This document shows positions 35,134-48,200 of a DNA stretch of 64,000 bases, one piece after another. The notes beneath the pieces are model-generated. The model was not told where the DNA came from, made no database searches, and saw nothing but the letters and a program-made list of their open reading frames with translations. The first letter of the stretch is position 1, and the number at the start of each line of letters is the position of its first letter. The stretch covers positions 682,001-746,000 of the forward strand of contig NZ_CP041185.1 in NCBI RefSeq assembly GCF_006517255.1. The letters run 5' to 3'. Source of the DNA: Janthinobacterium tructae (GTDB taxonomy: Bacteria > Pseudomonadota > Gammaproteobacteria > Burkholderiales > Burkholderiaceae_D). Both the position numbers and the translations under genes were made by a program.

Positions 35134-36071
35134 AGCGTTGCTTTCAATAACGTTTCTGGTGAACGGATGCGCCCGGCGTCGAGTATCCAGCGCCATCCCA
35201 GGTAGTTCGGCAGGTAACGCGTCGCCACGCCGTGAAAGGGCCGTAGCCAGTCCCGCAGGCGGCGATGATACGCATTGACGTTCTGCACATGGGCCGCGCC
35301 CCGCACGCGGATGCCGGCGCGCAAGTTGACGGCCTGATGGCTGATACCCGCCTCCCTGGCGAAGGCCAGGTAGGCGGCATGGCCATCGGTCACTAGCAAA
35401 ACATCCTTGTCGATGACGGGCAACAAACAATGGTGTAACTGCGCCTTCGTCAGCGCCCCTTTGCCCGTGACAAAATCGAGGGTTTGTCCCGTGCGGTCGC
35501 GCGCCACCAGGATACAGACCTGTTCATTGGAAATGCCGCGTTGGCGGGCATGGCCGCCCCGGCGGCGGGCTCGACGCGTCATTCGCCTGGATCCCTTTTC
35601 CGATTCCAGCAGATATAACTCGTCGGCCTCGGCGATGCCATGCAGGCCATGCGGCCGGTCCGTCTTGGCGACCGTTAAAAAACGGTGGCGCCAGCGAAAG
35701 GTGGTATTGCGGTGCACCCCCAGCTGCTGAGCGGCTTGGCGCACCGAGGCGGAGTCGAGCAGACAATCGGCATACTCGAGCCATAGCGCCTTGTGGCGCA
35801 AGCGGGCCAGCGGCGTGCCCGTCAAGGCATTGAAGGTACGCCCGCACGGCACGCAGCGGTAGCGTTGCAAGCCGTGTGCATGGCCATGCCGGTGCAGCTG
35901 AGGCGAGTGGCAGGCGGGACAGGCCAATCGCCGCTGCGCCACACTTTCCAGCAGCGCGACGGTCGCGTCGTGTGGGGCATTGCCACGCAGCAGGGCCATT
36001 CCAGCCTGCCGCTGGCGTCGGTTCAACTGCGCAAATTGCGCGATAAAGCTGATCCATTCGGCTGCCTGCAT
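35103..36071 (-). CDS. IS1595-family transposase
   Basis: 322 residues from the ATG at 36071, which has AAGGAG just upstream; a start 16 codons further up (36119) lacks this. An N-terminal zinc ribbon is formed by CPACHSPQLHRHG and CVPCGRTFNALTG. A helix-turn-helix-like region (SVRQAAQQLGVHRNTTFRWR) precedes the ISXO2-like DDE catalytic domain: IAEADELYLLESEKG, LLVTDGHAAYLAFA and HVQNVNAYHRRLRDWLRPF hold the acidic residues and the Asn, as in the DDN-type IS1595 subgroups. The frame is intact, so the element may still move. Confidence 0.92.
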   Translation of the reverse strand: MQAAEWISFIAQFAQLNRRQRQAGMALLRGNAPHDATVALLESVAQRRLACPACHSPQLHRHGHAHGLQRYRCVPCGRTFNALTGTPLARLRHKALWLEYADCLLDSASVRQAAQQLGVHRNTTFRWRHRFLTVAKTDRPHGLHGIAEADELYLLESEKGSRRMTRRARRRGGHARQRGISNEQVCILVARDRTGQTLDFVTGKGALTKAQLHHCLLPVIDKDVLLVTDGHAAYLAFAREAGISHQAVNLRAGIRVRGAAHVQNVNAYHRRLRDWLRPFHGVATRYLPNYLGWRWILDAGRIRSPETLLKATLGAFPHLTVT

Positions 36072-36128
36072 GATCTGCTCCTTGTCAGGTAAGTATGCAG
36101 AGTCAGACAGCACTGTCAAAGGAAGATT

Positions 36129-36161
36129 CCGGCATTTACCCTACTTACCGATGACAGAGCC
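36129..36161 (-). repeat. Right terminal inverted repeat of the IS
   Basis: Reads inward on the minus strand from 36161 as GGCTCTGTCATCGGTAAGTA and onward. Followed by the target duplication at 36162-36169. Confidence 0.8.
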
Positions 36162-36169
36162 AAAATAAA
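36162..36169 (+). repeat. Target-site duplication, right copy
   Basis: AAAATAAA, identical to 35093-35100. The original AT-rich gap between fecR 2 and giant gene 2 can be rebuilt by joining 35100 to 36170. Confidence 0.85.
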
Positions 36170-36271
36170 TGCGGGTTAGGCGGGCAGCATGCGTCCCAGT
36201 CATGAGCAGCGCATTTTCAGCGCGCCTTCCCTGACCAACCAGCACGTTCATTTTTCCAGGAAATCATTGCC

Positions 36272-39200
36272 ATGACCATGTTTCACACTGCCCGGCGCAC
36301 GACCATGACACAGACGCTGCGCGTGCCCGCGCCGCAAGCGGCCATGCGGCTTACGCCCCTCGCGTATGCCGTGGCCGTGCTGCTGGCGGCGGGCGGCACG
36401 CTGCAGCAGGCGCAGGCGCAGCAGGCGTTCAGCGGCGCCTGGTTTGCCGGCAAGGGCGCGACGCAGGCGACAGCGGTGCAGACGGGGCGGCAGCCTGGCG
36501 GCGTGCCGCTGGCCGGCCGGCCGGCGGCGCCCGGCGCGCAGACTGGCGAGCAGTTGCAGCGTTCGCTCAACAACCTGAATCTGGCCGCGCGCGCCATCGC
36601 TGCTCAGCAGGCGGCGCAGGCACAGGCGCGCCAGGGAGCGGCCGCTGCGCCCGGCGTGCCCGATGGCCTGGTGAATGGCGGCCTGAAGATCGATGCCAAC
36701 AGCCTGACGGCTGGCTGGCTCAACGCCCAGGCGCCCGTGCAGACGGTGCAGGGAGGCAAGACGACGGTGCTGGTGCGGCAGACGGCCGACAAGGCCATCC
36801 TGAATTGGGAAACGTTGAATGTCGGCAAGGATACGACCTTGTCCTTCCAGCAACAGAAGGACTGGGCCGTGCTAAACCGGGTCAATGATCCGCTGGCGCG
36901 TCCCAGCCAGATCCAGGGCCGCATCGAGGGCGACGGCACGGTGCTGCTGGTCAACCGCAACGGCATCGTCTTCCATGGCGCCAGCCAGGTCGATACGCGC
37001 AACCTGGTGGCTGCCGCCGCCGGCATCGGCGACGCGCAGTTTCGCGAGCGCGGCATTTACAGCAATGGCAGTGCGCCATCGATCAGCGATGCACTGGGCA
37101 AGGTCGACGTGCTGCGCGGCGCGCGCCTCGCCGCGCGCGCGCCCGCCAATTCCACCGAGGGGGGCGGTTATGTGCTGCTGGCGGGCGCCGAGGTGCATAA
37201 CGGCGGCGAGATCCTGGCGCCGAAGGGACAGGCGCTGCTGGCCGCTGGCGACAGCTTCGTCATCCGCAAGGGCGTGGGCACGGATGGCAATGCGCTGTCC
37301 ACCACGCGTGGCAATGAGGTCGTGCCCCGGTCCGGCGTGGCGGGGGCGACAGGCAAGGTCACCAATTCGGGGCTGATCCAGGCGCGCGAAGGCGATGCGA
37401 CCCTGGCCGGGCGCGAGGTGCGCCAGGATGGTGTGCTGCTGGCCAGCACCAGCGTCAACGCGCGTGGCACGGTGCACCTGCAGGCGCTGGGCGAACAGGC
37501 CGCCGTGGTGCTGGGACAGGGCGCCACGACAGCCGTCCTGATCGAGGAAGATGCGAGCAATACGGCGCTCGACAGCCAGCGCGACGGCTTGCGCGCCCCG
37601 GCCGTGGCCGGCGCCGCGTCCATGCTGCCGCTGGCGGACCGGCGCGACCAGTCGCGCATCGCCATCGACAGCGCCGGCACGGTGGATTTCCAGGACGCGT
37701 CGCTGACGCTGGCCACGGGTGGGCAGATCAGCGTCAATGCGGCCGGCCGCAGCCTGGTGCGCGATGGCGCGCGGATCGACGTGGCGGGCGCGGCCGGCGT
37801 GCGGCTGGCCATGGAAAGCAATAACGTCAAGGTCAACGTGCAGGGTAACGAACAGCGCGACGCACCGGGCAACCGCGATGGCAAGGGGCTCAATAGCAGC
37901 GATATCTGGCTGGACAGGCGCAGCCTGGTGTTTGTTCCCAAGGGGGCGAACGGCTATGACAGCGACCGCTGGTACACGGCGGGCGGCTTGCTGGAGGTGG
38001 GCGGCTACCTGGGCATGCAGGGACACACGGTGGGAGAATGGATGGCGCAGGGCGGCACGCTCAGTTTTGACGGCAAGGACGTCGTCACGCAGTCCGGTTC
38101 CAGCATCAACCTGTCGGGCGGCACCTTGCGGGTGGAAGGCGGCTCGATCCGCCAGACCTGGGTGAATGGGGCCGATGGCCGCCAGTACGAAGCATCGCGC
38201 GCCCCCGGCGACCTGCTGTACACGGGCCTGTACCGGGGCTTTGAAGAGCTGCACGCGCGCTGGGGCGAGTCGGCCACGGCTTCCTACCGCAGTCCGCTGA
38301 TCGCGCCGCTCCAGCGACTGGAAAACGGGTATACGGTGGGACGCGATGCCGGCAAGCTGGTGATCGGTACGCAGGCGGCCGTGCTGGAAGGGCTGATCGA
38401 CGCCGCCGCCGTCCAGGGCCCGGGCCAGCAGCAGGCGGCGCAGGCCGGTGTCGATGGCTACCATCAGTCGCACAAGGCCGCCGCCACGCGCGGCCAGCTG
38501 ATCGTCGGCCGCTCCGTGCCCATGTTCGAAAAGAGCACGGGCCTGACGCACGACAGCCTGGGCGCCGTCATGCGCGACGTACAACTGGCCGGCGGCGCGG
38601 ACGATATCGCCGCAGGCCTGGACCTCGGCACGCTGCTGCCGACGTCGCGCCAGGGGCGCCTGGTGCTCGATACGGCACGCCTGAACGGCTTCGAACTGGG
38701 CGCCATCCGCATGGCCGCCACGGACACGATTGCCGTCAATGGCGCCGTGCGCGTGGCCGACGGCGGCAACGTGACCCTGTACGGCAGCGCTGTGGCGGTC
38801 AATGCCGACGTGACGGCGCACGCGGGCAGCATCCAGATCGGCAATATCCTGCGGCAGGCTGTCAACGACCGCATCGAGGACAGCTTGCTGAAGGCGCCGC
38901 CCGGCGGCAACGCCGGCGTGCAGGTGGCCGGCGGCGTGACGCTGGATGCGAGCGGCTTGTGGAGCCAGTCCCTGCAGGAGGAGGAATCATTGTCTGGCGC
39001 CAAGCTGGCCTACCGGCATGGCGGCAGTGTTTCCCTGCGCAGCAGCGGCGACGTGCTGCTGCGCCAGGACAGCCGCATCGACGTGCGCTCGGGTGCGGCG
39101 CAGCTGGCTGGCGGTGCGGTACGCGGCGGCAAGGGCGGCAACGTGACGCTGGAAACGCGTATGCAGGGCAGCGAGCGCGCGGCCAGCCTGGGTTTCGATG

Positions 39201-42200
39201 GCGCGCTGCTGGGCCAGGGCATGGAGGGCGGTGGCACGCTGCAGGTGCGTGCGGCGAAGGTGCAGATCGGCGCACCGGCGCAGGCCGCGGCCGACACGCT
39301 GCAGCTCGACAGCGGCTTTTTTGACAAGGGGTTTTCCCGCTACGATATCGGCGGCAACGGCGGCTTGACGGTGGCCGACGGCGCGCAGGTCGCGGTGACG
39401 ATGCCGCTGCTGCGCCTGGCCGGGCAGGAGGTGGAAGCGTGGCTGTCGCCCGTATACCGCGAAGACGCGAGGAAGGGCGTGCTGACGCAGCGCCTCGGCG
39501 CCAGCTTGCGGCTGCAGGCCGGTGTGGCGGACGTCTCCGGCGGCGCGGACATGGCCAGCGTCCAGGCGCGCATCGGCCACGGCGCCAAGCTGGAAGTCGA
39601 TCCCGGCCAGTCGATCACGGTAGCGGGCATCGGCCAGCTGACGCTCGATGGCCGCCTGAATGCCTGGGGCGGCAAGATCGTGCTGGAAGGCATGGCGGGT
39701 GATGTGCAGGCGGCCGAGGTGGCCAACGGCGCCGGGCATGGCCGCTCGATCTGGATCGGCGACGGGGCCGTGCTGGACGTGGCGGCGCGCGCCGCGACGG
39801 CCGTCGATGCACGCGGCCAGCGCTATGGCCTGGTGCGCGACGGCGGCAGCATCGTGGTCGGCGGCACGCTCGACCATGCCACGGGCAAGGCCGATGCGGC
39901 GCACCTGTTCGTGGCCATGCGCGAAGGCGCGCTGCTCGACGCTTCCGGCACGCAGGCGCAGCTCGACGTGGCGGGCCTGGGCGCCACGCAAGTGGCCAGC
40001 CGTGGCGGCAGCATCGCGCTGGCGTCGAACAACGGCCTGTACCTTGACGGCCAGATGAAAGCCGGCGCGGGCGGCGCCAGCGCGGCCGGCGGCACGCTCG
40101 CTCTCGCGCTGGAAACGCCGCTGTACCGCGATACCGCGGGCGCGCGCGTGCGCCAGGCGCGCGAATTCATGCTGCGCCAGCAGCCGGCCGGCGGCACGCT
40201 GGCCGCCACGCAGCCGGAACAGGCTGCCGCGCAGTTCGTGTATGGCCACGCGGCGCTGGCCGCCTCGCAGGTGGCCGCTGGCGGCTTCGGCAACCTGTCC
40301 ATTCTCAGCAACGGCATGCTCGGCTTCGATGGCGACCTGTCCCTGTCGCTGGGCCAGAGCCTGCATCTGTACGCGCCCACCCTGGTACTGGCCGACGGCG
40401 CGGCGGCGGCCACGCGCGTGCTGCTGGCGGCGCCGTACATGCGCCTGGCCGGCATCGGCGCCGTCGGCACGGGCGATGGCCAGATACGTCCCACTGTGAC
40501 GGGCGGCGTGTCGACGCAGCCGGCTGCGGGCACCTTGCGCCTGGAAGCCATGCAGCTGCTCGATGTGCGCGACGTGCTGACGACGGGTGCGCATGGCGGC
40601 AAGGAGCGCGCGCAAGGACTGCCGATGGTGCTCGACCGGCGTGCCTTCGACAGCGTGGAACTGGCCAGCCAGGGCGACTTGCGTTTCCTGGGCGCCACCG
40701 TCAGCGGCCAGAATACCGCCCTGAACACGCCGGCCGACCTGTCGCTGACGGCGGCGCGCATTTATCCGGCAACGGGCGCCAACGCCATCGTGCGGGTCGG
40801 CTACCTGGGTGGGGGCAGCGATTATGCGCAGCAGCGCCTGCTGCGCATAGGCCGCGCCGGCACGGATGGTCAAGCGCCGCCGCTGCCGCCATCTTCCGCC
40901 TTTGGCGCGCTGACCCTGGGCGCCGCCGCGATCGAGCAGGGCGGCGTGCTGCTGGCCCCGCTGGGTAGTATCGTGCTGGGCGCCAGTACGGGCGCCAGCA
41001 TGTCGGACACGCGTTCCTTGCGCTTCCTGCCGGGCAGCGTGACGTCGGTCAGCGGCGCCGGCATGATGCTGCCGTACGGCGGCACGGCCGATGGCGTCAG
41101 CTGGAGCTACGATGGACAGGATGTGAGCCTGCTGGGCGCGGGCGGCACCTATGGCACGACGGCCAATCTGAAGGTGGGGCTGGCAATGAAGAGCCGCGCG
41201 GTCGACGTGCTGCCGGGCGCCGTGCTCGATCTGTCGGGCGGCGGCCAGTTGCTGGGCGCCGCCTTCGTGGCCGGCCGTGGCGGCTCCACCGATGCGCGCT
41301 ACCATCCGCTGGTGCAGACGCGGGCCAACGGCGGCTTCATCCTGCCTGAACTGGCCAGCAATCCCGTGTACGCGATTGTGCCGGGCGCGCAGGCGCCGGT
41401 GGCCCCCGCCGATGGCGAGCGGGGCGCCAGTGTGCCCGTGCCGGGCCAGCAGGTGACGATAGGCGCCGGCGTGCCCGGTTTGCCGGCCGGCAGCTACACC
41501 TTGCTGCCGTCGACCTACGCCTTGCTGCCGGGCGCTTTCCGCATCGAGATCAATGGCCAGGCCGGCATCGCGCCGGCCGCGCCGAATGCCATGCGCAACG
41601 GTTCCTGGGCCGCCAGCGGCCGCCTGTCCGTGGCAGGCACGGGCATCGGCGACGCCTTGTCGCGACAGCTGATCGTGACGCCGGCCAGCGTGTTGCGTAG
41701 TTATTCGCAGTACCGGGAAACCAGCTATGCCGATTTTGTGCGCGCCGACGCGGCCAGGCTGGACGTGCCGCGCGCCATGCTGGAAGCGGATGCGCGGACC
41801 ATGCTGGTCCAGCTGATGCCAGGCAATGGCGACGCCCTCGATTTCCGTTTCCAGGGCCAGGCCCGCTTTCAGCCCGCCGACAAGGGGCATGGCGGCACGC
41901 TGGCCTTCCCGATGGACGGAGGGCATTTGGAAGTGCTGGCAGCCAGCGGCCAGGCCAGCGCCGACATCGGCACCGCATCGCTGCGCGCCGTTGACGTCAA
42001 CGCCGTGGGCGCGGCGCGCCTGTCGCTGGGCAGCTTGCCTGTGGTGCGCTACGGCCAGGGCGGCAATCTGCTCGACTTCTCCACTGGCGGGGCCGCCGGC
42101 GCTATCACCGTGCGTGACGGGGCGTCGCTGTCGGCAGCCGAAGTATTGCTCATCGCCAACTCAACAGTGGCAAACCAGGGCGCCGGCATTAAGGTCGAGC

Positions 42201-45200
42201 AGGGTGCGGCCATCAGCACGCTGGGGCGCGGCAAGTCCGCCTTCGATGCCGAGGACGGCTTCGTCTACCAGCCCGGCTACCGCGGCGTGCTGGCCGTGTC
42301 CAACGGGCGCCTGCAGATGCTGGCGCCGGAATACGATAGCGTGGGTACGCCGGCCAGCATCCGCATCGGCACTTGCGCGCAAGCCGCCTGCGCTGGCGCT
42401 ACCTCGCTGTATTCGGAAGGCTCGATCGCCTTTGCCACCAGCAGTGCCTTCGAGCTCGGCGACGCCGTGCGCTACGGCACGCACCACCTGACCCTGGCGG
42501 TCGGCGGCATCAACGTGGGCAGTGCGCAGGCGCTCGATGCGGCCGCCGCGCGCGGCGCTCTGCCGCCGGGGCTGACCTTGAACCAGGAAGTCCTGGACCG
42601 CTTGCTGCGCGGCGATGCCAGCACGGGCGCGCCGGCTTTGCAGACCTTGTCGCTGACGGCCGCCCAGTCGCTCAATTTCTACGGCGACGCGACCCTGAGC
42701 ACCATGGATGCCAGCGGCAAGTCGCTGCTGGACAAGTTGTCGCTGACGACGCCGGCCATGTATGGCGGCGGCAAGGCGGGCGAGGCGGCGCGTATCGTCA
42801 CCGATACCCTCGTCTGGAATGGCGGCACGGCCGGCCCGGCAGCGCTGCCCGGCGCCGTGCTGGCCGGCGGCGCCGGCACGGGCAGCGGCACGCTGGACGT
42901 GAACGCGCGGCGCATCGAGTTCGGTTATGGCCCCGACACGCGCCCGGACACGCTGGCCGACGCCCAGCGCCTGATCCTGGGCTTTGCCGACGTCAGGCTC
43001 AATGCCAGCGAGCGCATCACGGCTAACCACAAGGGCAGCCTGGCCGTGCACCAGTCGCAGGGTGCCTATGCGGCGGGCAAGGGCTACGCCTACGCAGGCG
43101 GCGACCTGTACCTGAACACGCCGCTGCTGACGGGACAAGCCGGTTCCGTCAACCGCATCACGGCAGGCGGGGCGCTCTATATCGCGGGAGCGGGCGCTGG
43201 CCTTGGCGGGCCGGCGGCGCTTGCCGGCAGCGACGCGCTGGGCGCGGAACTGCTGTTGGCGGGCAATAGCGTGACGCTGGATACGGCCGTGGTGTTGCCT
43301 AGCGGCAAACTGACCCTGGCCGCCACTGGCGACGTGCGCCTGCTCGACGGCGCGCAGCTGGACATGGCGGGACGCAAGGTCAGCATCCACGATGCGGACA
43401 AATACAGCTGGGGCGGCGAGGTGATACTGACCAGCCGCAGCGGCAATATCGCGCAGGCGGCCGCCGCCGGCATCGATGTGTCGGCCCGCAACAACCAGGG
43501 CGGCAAGGTACAAGCCATCGCCCTCGATGCGGGCGCAGGCAAGGTCGACCTGCAGGGCCGGTTGCTGGGCGGCGCCAGCGGCCGCTATGACGCTGGTGGC
43601 ACGGTCCTGCCCTACAAGGGCGGCGTCGTGGATATCCGCGCGCAGGACGTGGGCGATTTCGCGGCCCTGAACCGGCGCCTGAACGATGGCAAGGTCGATG
43701 GCGAACGCAGTTTCCAGATCAAGCGGGGCGATCTGACCATCGGCGACGAGATCAGGGCGGGCAGCGTCAATGTCTCGCTCGACAATGGCCGCCTGACGGT
43801 GGCGGGCACCATCGACGCCAGCGGCGAGCGCGTGGGCTCTATCCGCCTGGCGGGCAAGCATGGCGTGACGCTGGCCGGCACGGCCGTGCTCGACGCGCAT
43901 GGCAGCGTGCTGCGCGTCGACAGCTACGGCAAGATCATCGATGCGCCGAACCGGGCGTTGATCGAAATCAATGCAGGCGATGGCGTGCTGGCCCTGGACA
44001 GCGGCGCGCGGCTCGATGTGCGCCACGGTACGGCCGCCGGCAGCGGCGCGGACAAGGGCCGGCATGACGGCAAGGCGCGCGGCACGCTGGACTTGCACGC
44101 GGCGCGCCTGGGCAGCGCCGGTGGCGCCAGCGACGCCGACGCGGCCACGCACGGCGACATCGCCATCGCGGCTGGCGCAGGCCTGCGCATCGAAGGTGCG
44201 CGCGAGATCGCCGTGCACGGCACGGCGCGCTACAGCGATGCGCCACAAGGCGTGCTCAAGGATGTCAGTGGCCAGGTCGTGCCGGGCCCGGACGGCTTGC
44301 CGCAGGCGGACCTGGCGGCGGGCGGCCGGCCATACCAGTACATCGACCAGGCTTACCTCGATAGCAAGCATGGCGACAGCACGGACTTCATGGCGGCGGC
44401 GCTGGGCAACGCCAATTTGCTGGAAAATAAGCTGGCAGGCTTGCGGACGGCCGCGCTTGCCGAGGCGCTGCATGTGCGGCCCGGCGTGGAAATCGTCACG
44501 CAGGGCGACCTGGTGGTCAGCGGCGACATCGACCTGTCCGCGCACCGCTATGCGGGCCTGAACGCGAAGGCGCCAAAAACCGCCGTGGCCGGCTCGGGCG
44601 AACCGGGCAGCCTGGTGTTGCGCGCGGGCGGCAATCTCGACATCTTTGGCAGCATCAACGACGGTTTTGCGCCGCCGCCCGCCACGCCGGACGACAAGGG
44701 CTGGGTGCTGACGCCGGGCCGCCAGGCCTACGGCGCAGACGTGGTGGTGCCGGGCCATGGCGTGGTGCTGGCCGAGGGAACGTTGTTTCCCGCCGGTAAG
44801 GTCTTGAATTATGCCCTGCCCATCCAGTCGGTGACGCTGGCCGTGGGCACCGTGCTGCCGGTGGCGGCCAGCCTGGCGGCGGCGCTGGAAGTGCCGCTCG
44901 ATACGGTGCTGCGCGCGGACGTGCGCGACAGCGCCGGCCGCCTGCTGCATGCGGCCGGCACGCTGGTTGCGGGCCAGCCGCTGCTGCTGCCGAAAGGCAC
45001 GCAGATGGGCGCCGGTTCGCAATTGCCCGGGACGGCCGCGCTGGAAGGCCTGACCTGGCCGGCCGGCGTGCCCCTGCCGAGCCTGGCGCAGTTTGATAAC
45101 TACCTCAAGCCGAACGGGGTCATGCTGGCCAGTGCGCTGGCCTTGCGCGTCGGTGCGCTGATCCCCGCCGATACCCGCGTCAAGTTGCCGGGCGGCGCCC

Positions 45201-48200
45201 TCAGCGTGCCGCTGCGCGCCATCACGGGCGGTGTGCAGGGCCGTAACTGGGCGGTCGCGCCCATGCTGCCGGAAGGCTCGCTGTCGTGGTCGATGCGGCT
45301 CGTGTCCGGCGCCGATACCGGCGCGGCCGACACGCGCAGCATCCGTCCCGTGCTGGCGGGCGACTTGCGGCTGGCGGACAGCCACTACGCGCTGTATGAA
45401 ACGTATGACCGGAAAATCATCCCGGGCACGCCGGCGCGGCCGGGCGGTGCCTGGTTCTGGAATGCGTTCGGGGGCGAACTGGGGTACGAGCCGGGCACGC
45501 CGGTAGCGCCAGATCTTGAAGACTGGTGCGACGCAGGCGCCTGCGACCGCTACAACTATGCCTGGAGCGACAGCGCCAGCCTGTATGATCCCGCCTGGCT
45601 GGCCGGCAAGCCGGTGCCGCTGGATGTGGAAGGACTGTGCGACGCGGACCTCTGCATCCCGCTGGGCAAGGCGATTCCCGGCACGCCGGACCGGGTGGAA
45701 ATCGGCGCGCTGAAAAGCGTGACGCCAGCGACCCAGCATTTCAGCGTGCTGCGCACGGGGACGGGCGACCTGGACCTGATTGCGGCCGGCAACGTCAGTA
45801 CCCTGTCGCCATATGGCATCTATACGGCGGGCACCTCCACCGCCAGCCTGGGCAATGCCGCCTACAATCAGGCGCGCGGACGCGCCGGCGACGGTGCGAC
45901 GGTGCTGGGCAGCGGCGGCGCCGCGTATGAATCCCTGGTCGATGGCGGCGCGGCCAGCCCCTATGCGGCCTGGTACCCTGACCATGGCGGCAATGTGCTG
46001 CTGCGCGCGGGCGGCAACCTGACGGGCGACATCGTCAGTGCGTTCGGCGTTGCGCGCCAGGAAGACTTGCGCAGGCAGGCGGCCAGCGCCAACGTGGGCA
46101 ACTGGCTGTGGCGCCAGGGCACGGGCGGCACGGCCGGCGTCGACCCCATACCCGCCAGCTGGTGGATCAATTTTGGCACATATATCAAGGAAGCCGGAGG
46201 CGCGAGCGTCTTGCAGCCCGACCAGGCGATCATCGACAAGCTGCCCATGCTGGTGGGCTTCACGGGCATGGGCACGCTGGGCGGAGGTAACCTGAGCGTC
46301 GATGTGGGCGGCCATGCGGGCATGCAGGCGCGGCGCGGCTCGGCCGATGGCAACCAGTCGCCGCGCAGCGAAGGACTGGTGCTGGCCGTGGCCGGCACGG
46401 GCCGTGTCGGCGCCGACGGCGGCATGCTGCTGACGGGCGGCGGTGACATGGACGTGCGCATCGGCGGCGACCTCAACCCTGGCCTGCAGGCCAGGGCGGC
46501 CGTCAACACCGGTTCTGGCATGCAGCTGGGCGTGGCGACGGATTACCAGAACCAGAACCTGAACCTGAACGGCGCGCTGAGCAATCTGCGCGGCGCCCTG
46601 GCCCTGCAAACGGGCAGCCTGGGCGGCGTCGCCTTCAATTATGGCGGCATGCCGCAGCAGCACGACAGCAAGGAGCAGCGCGCCTATGATCCCTATGGCG
46701 CCACGCTGGGCACGGCCACCGGTGGCGCGACGCTGATGCTGGGCGATGCGGCGGCGCGTGTGTCCACGCGGGGCGACCTGGTGCTGGCCGGCACGGGCGA
46801 TCCGGGCCGCGTGAAGACGCCCCATTCATCTGCGTTCACGGCCAATGGCAAGGCCTATGCCCAGGGCGGCTATGGCTGGTTTTCGCTGTGGACGGACGGC
46901 ACGGCGATCGACCTGTTCTCCGCCGGCGGCAGCCTGGCGCCGAGCGTGCAACTGGGCGATGTCGATTTTGGCAGGACACCGGCCAGCCAGGGCAACCATG
47001 CCGATTCGGACGGGCGTTTCCTGTTCCCTTCGCAGCTGGGGGCGGTGGCCGCGCATGGCAGCATCTTCCTGGGCAAGTCGGCGCTGGGCGGGCAAGACTA
47101 CTACGCGCCCGGCTATTCCATGCTGCTGGCGCCATCGGCCAGCGGCCGGCTCGACTTGCTGGCGGGCGATTCGCTGTATGCCAGCGGCTATGCCGTGAGC
47201 CGCTCGGGCGCCGCCGCATCGAGCCTGGCCACGCCCGTTCATCCCGCCTTCGCCGGCTATGCGCAGCCGGCCACCTACGTGGCGGGCAATGGCGGCGTGG
47301 ACGGCATCTTGTCGAGCCTGGTGCGCTTTCCCCTGTTCGCGTTTGGCAGCCCCAGCGCCGCGCCGCTCGGCGACATCGCCGGCACGCCGTCGCGCCTGTA
47401 CGCGGGCAAGGGCGATATCGTCGGCTTGCGCAGCGGCGAGCTCCTGGCGTTTGCCAACGGCCAGCGGGCCGGGCAGACATGGTACGAGGGTGTCGCACCC
47501 GTATGGATGAGGGCCGGGCGCGACATTGTCAACTCCGGCACGCAGCCGGGCCAGCCGACGGCGCTGCCGAACACCATGGCCAATACCCGCGAGAACGTGT
47601 ATGGCAATGGCGTCAGCACGGGCAACCTGTTCGTGCATGCGCGCGCCACGGACGTGTCCATCGTCGCGGCCGGCCGCGACATCCTGCATAGCAGCTTCAA
47701 CGTGGCCGGTCCCGGCACGCTGGAACTGACGGCGGGGCGCCATATCCGCATGGAAGAGCAGGGTGCGCTGGTCAGCCTGGGCGCCGTGGTGGCCGGCGAT
47801 CAACGCCCCGGCGCCGGCATCGTGCTGCAGGCGGGGCTGGGCGACGCCGGCGTGAATGGCGTCGATTTCGCCGCCTTCGCGCAGCGCTACCTGGACCCGG
47901 CCAACCTGGCCCAGGCCGGCGTGCCATTGGCACAACAGGCGGGCAAGGTCGCCAGGACCTATGCGCCGGATCTGGCCGCCTGGCTGGCGGCGCGCGAGGG
48001 TTTCGCCGGCACGCCGCAACAGGCGCGCACGCGCTTTGCCGCCTTGTCGCCCGAGCAGCAGCGGATCTTCGCGCGCCAGGTCTTCTTCGATGAATTGAAG
48101 GCGGGCGGGCGCGAATACAACGATGCGCAAGGTCCGCGTTTCGGCAGCTACCTGCGCGGCCGCAACGCCATCGCGGCGCTGTTCCCCGCGCAGGATGCGC

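Larger units (their letters stand above)
35101..36161 (-). mobile_element. IS1595-family insertion sequence
   Basis: 1,061 bp bounded by inverted repeats. The right end read inward is GGCTCTGTCATCGGTAAGTA; the left end is GGCTATGTCACCGTCAGATG, and both continue to a shared AAATGC. Flanked by the 8-bp direct repeat AAAATAAA. It contains one full transposase gene on the minus strand whose stop codon lies inside the left inverted repeat. It separates fecR 2 from giant gene 2, whose ATG is 110 bp beyond the right end, and it is transcribed against the module, so it may cut giant gene 2 off from the module promoter. Confidence 0.9.

Noticed and set aside
34999..35430. 143-codon minus-strand frame with a 23-residue internal repeat (NVIESNAG / NTIEDNAG)
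   Set aside because: The apparent protein repeat is a frame-shifted reading of the transposase end and its relic, which explain the DNA similarity better in the transposase frame.
42161..46825. 1,554-codon open frame on the minus strand
   Set aside because: Antisense to giant gene 2, low-complexity, no recognisable domain or ribosome-binding site.
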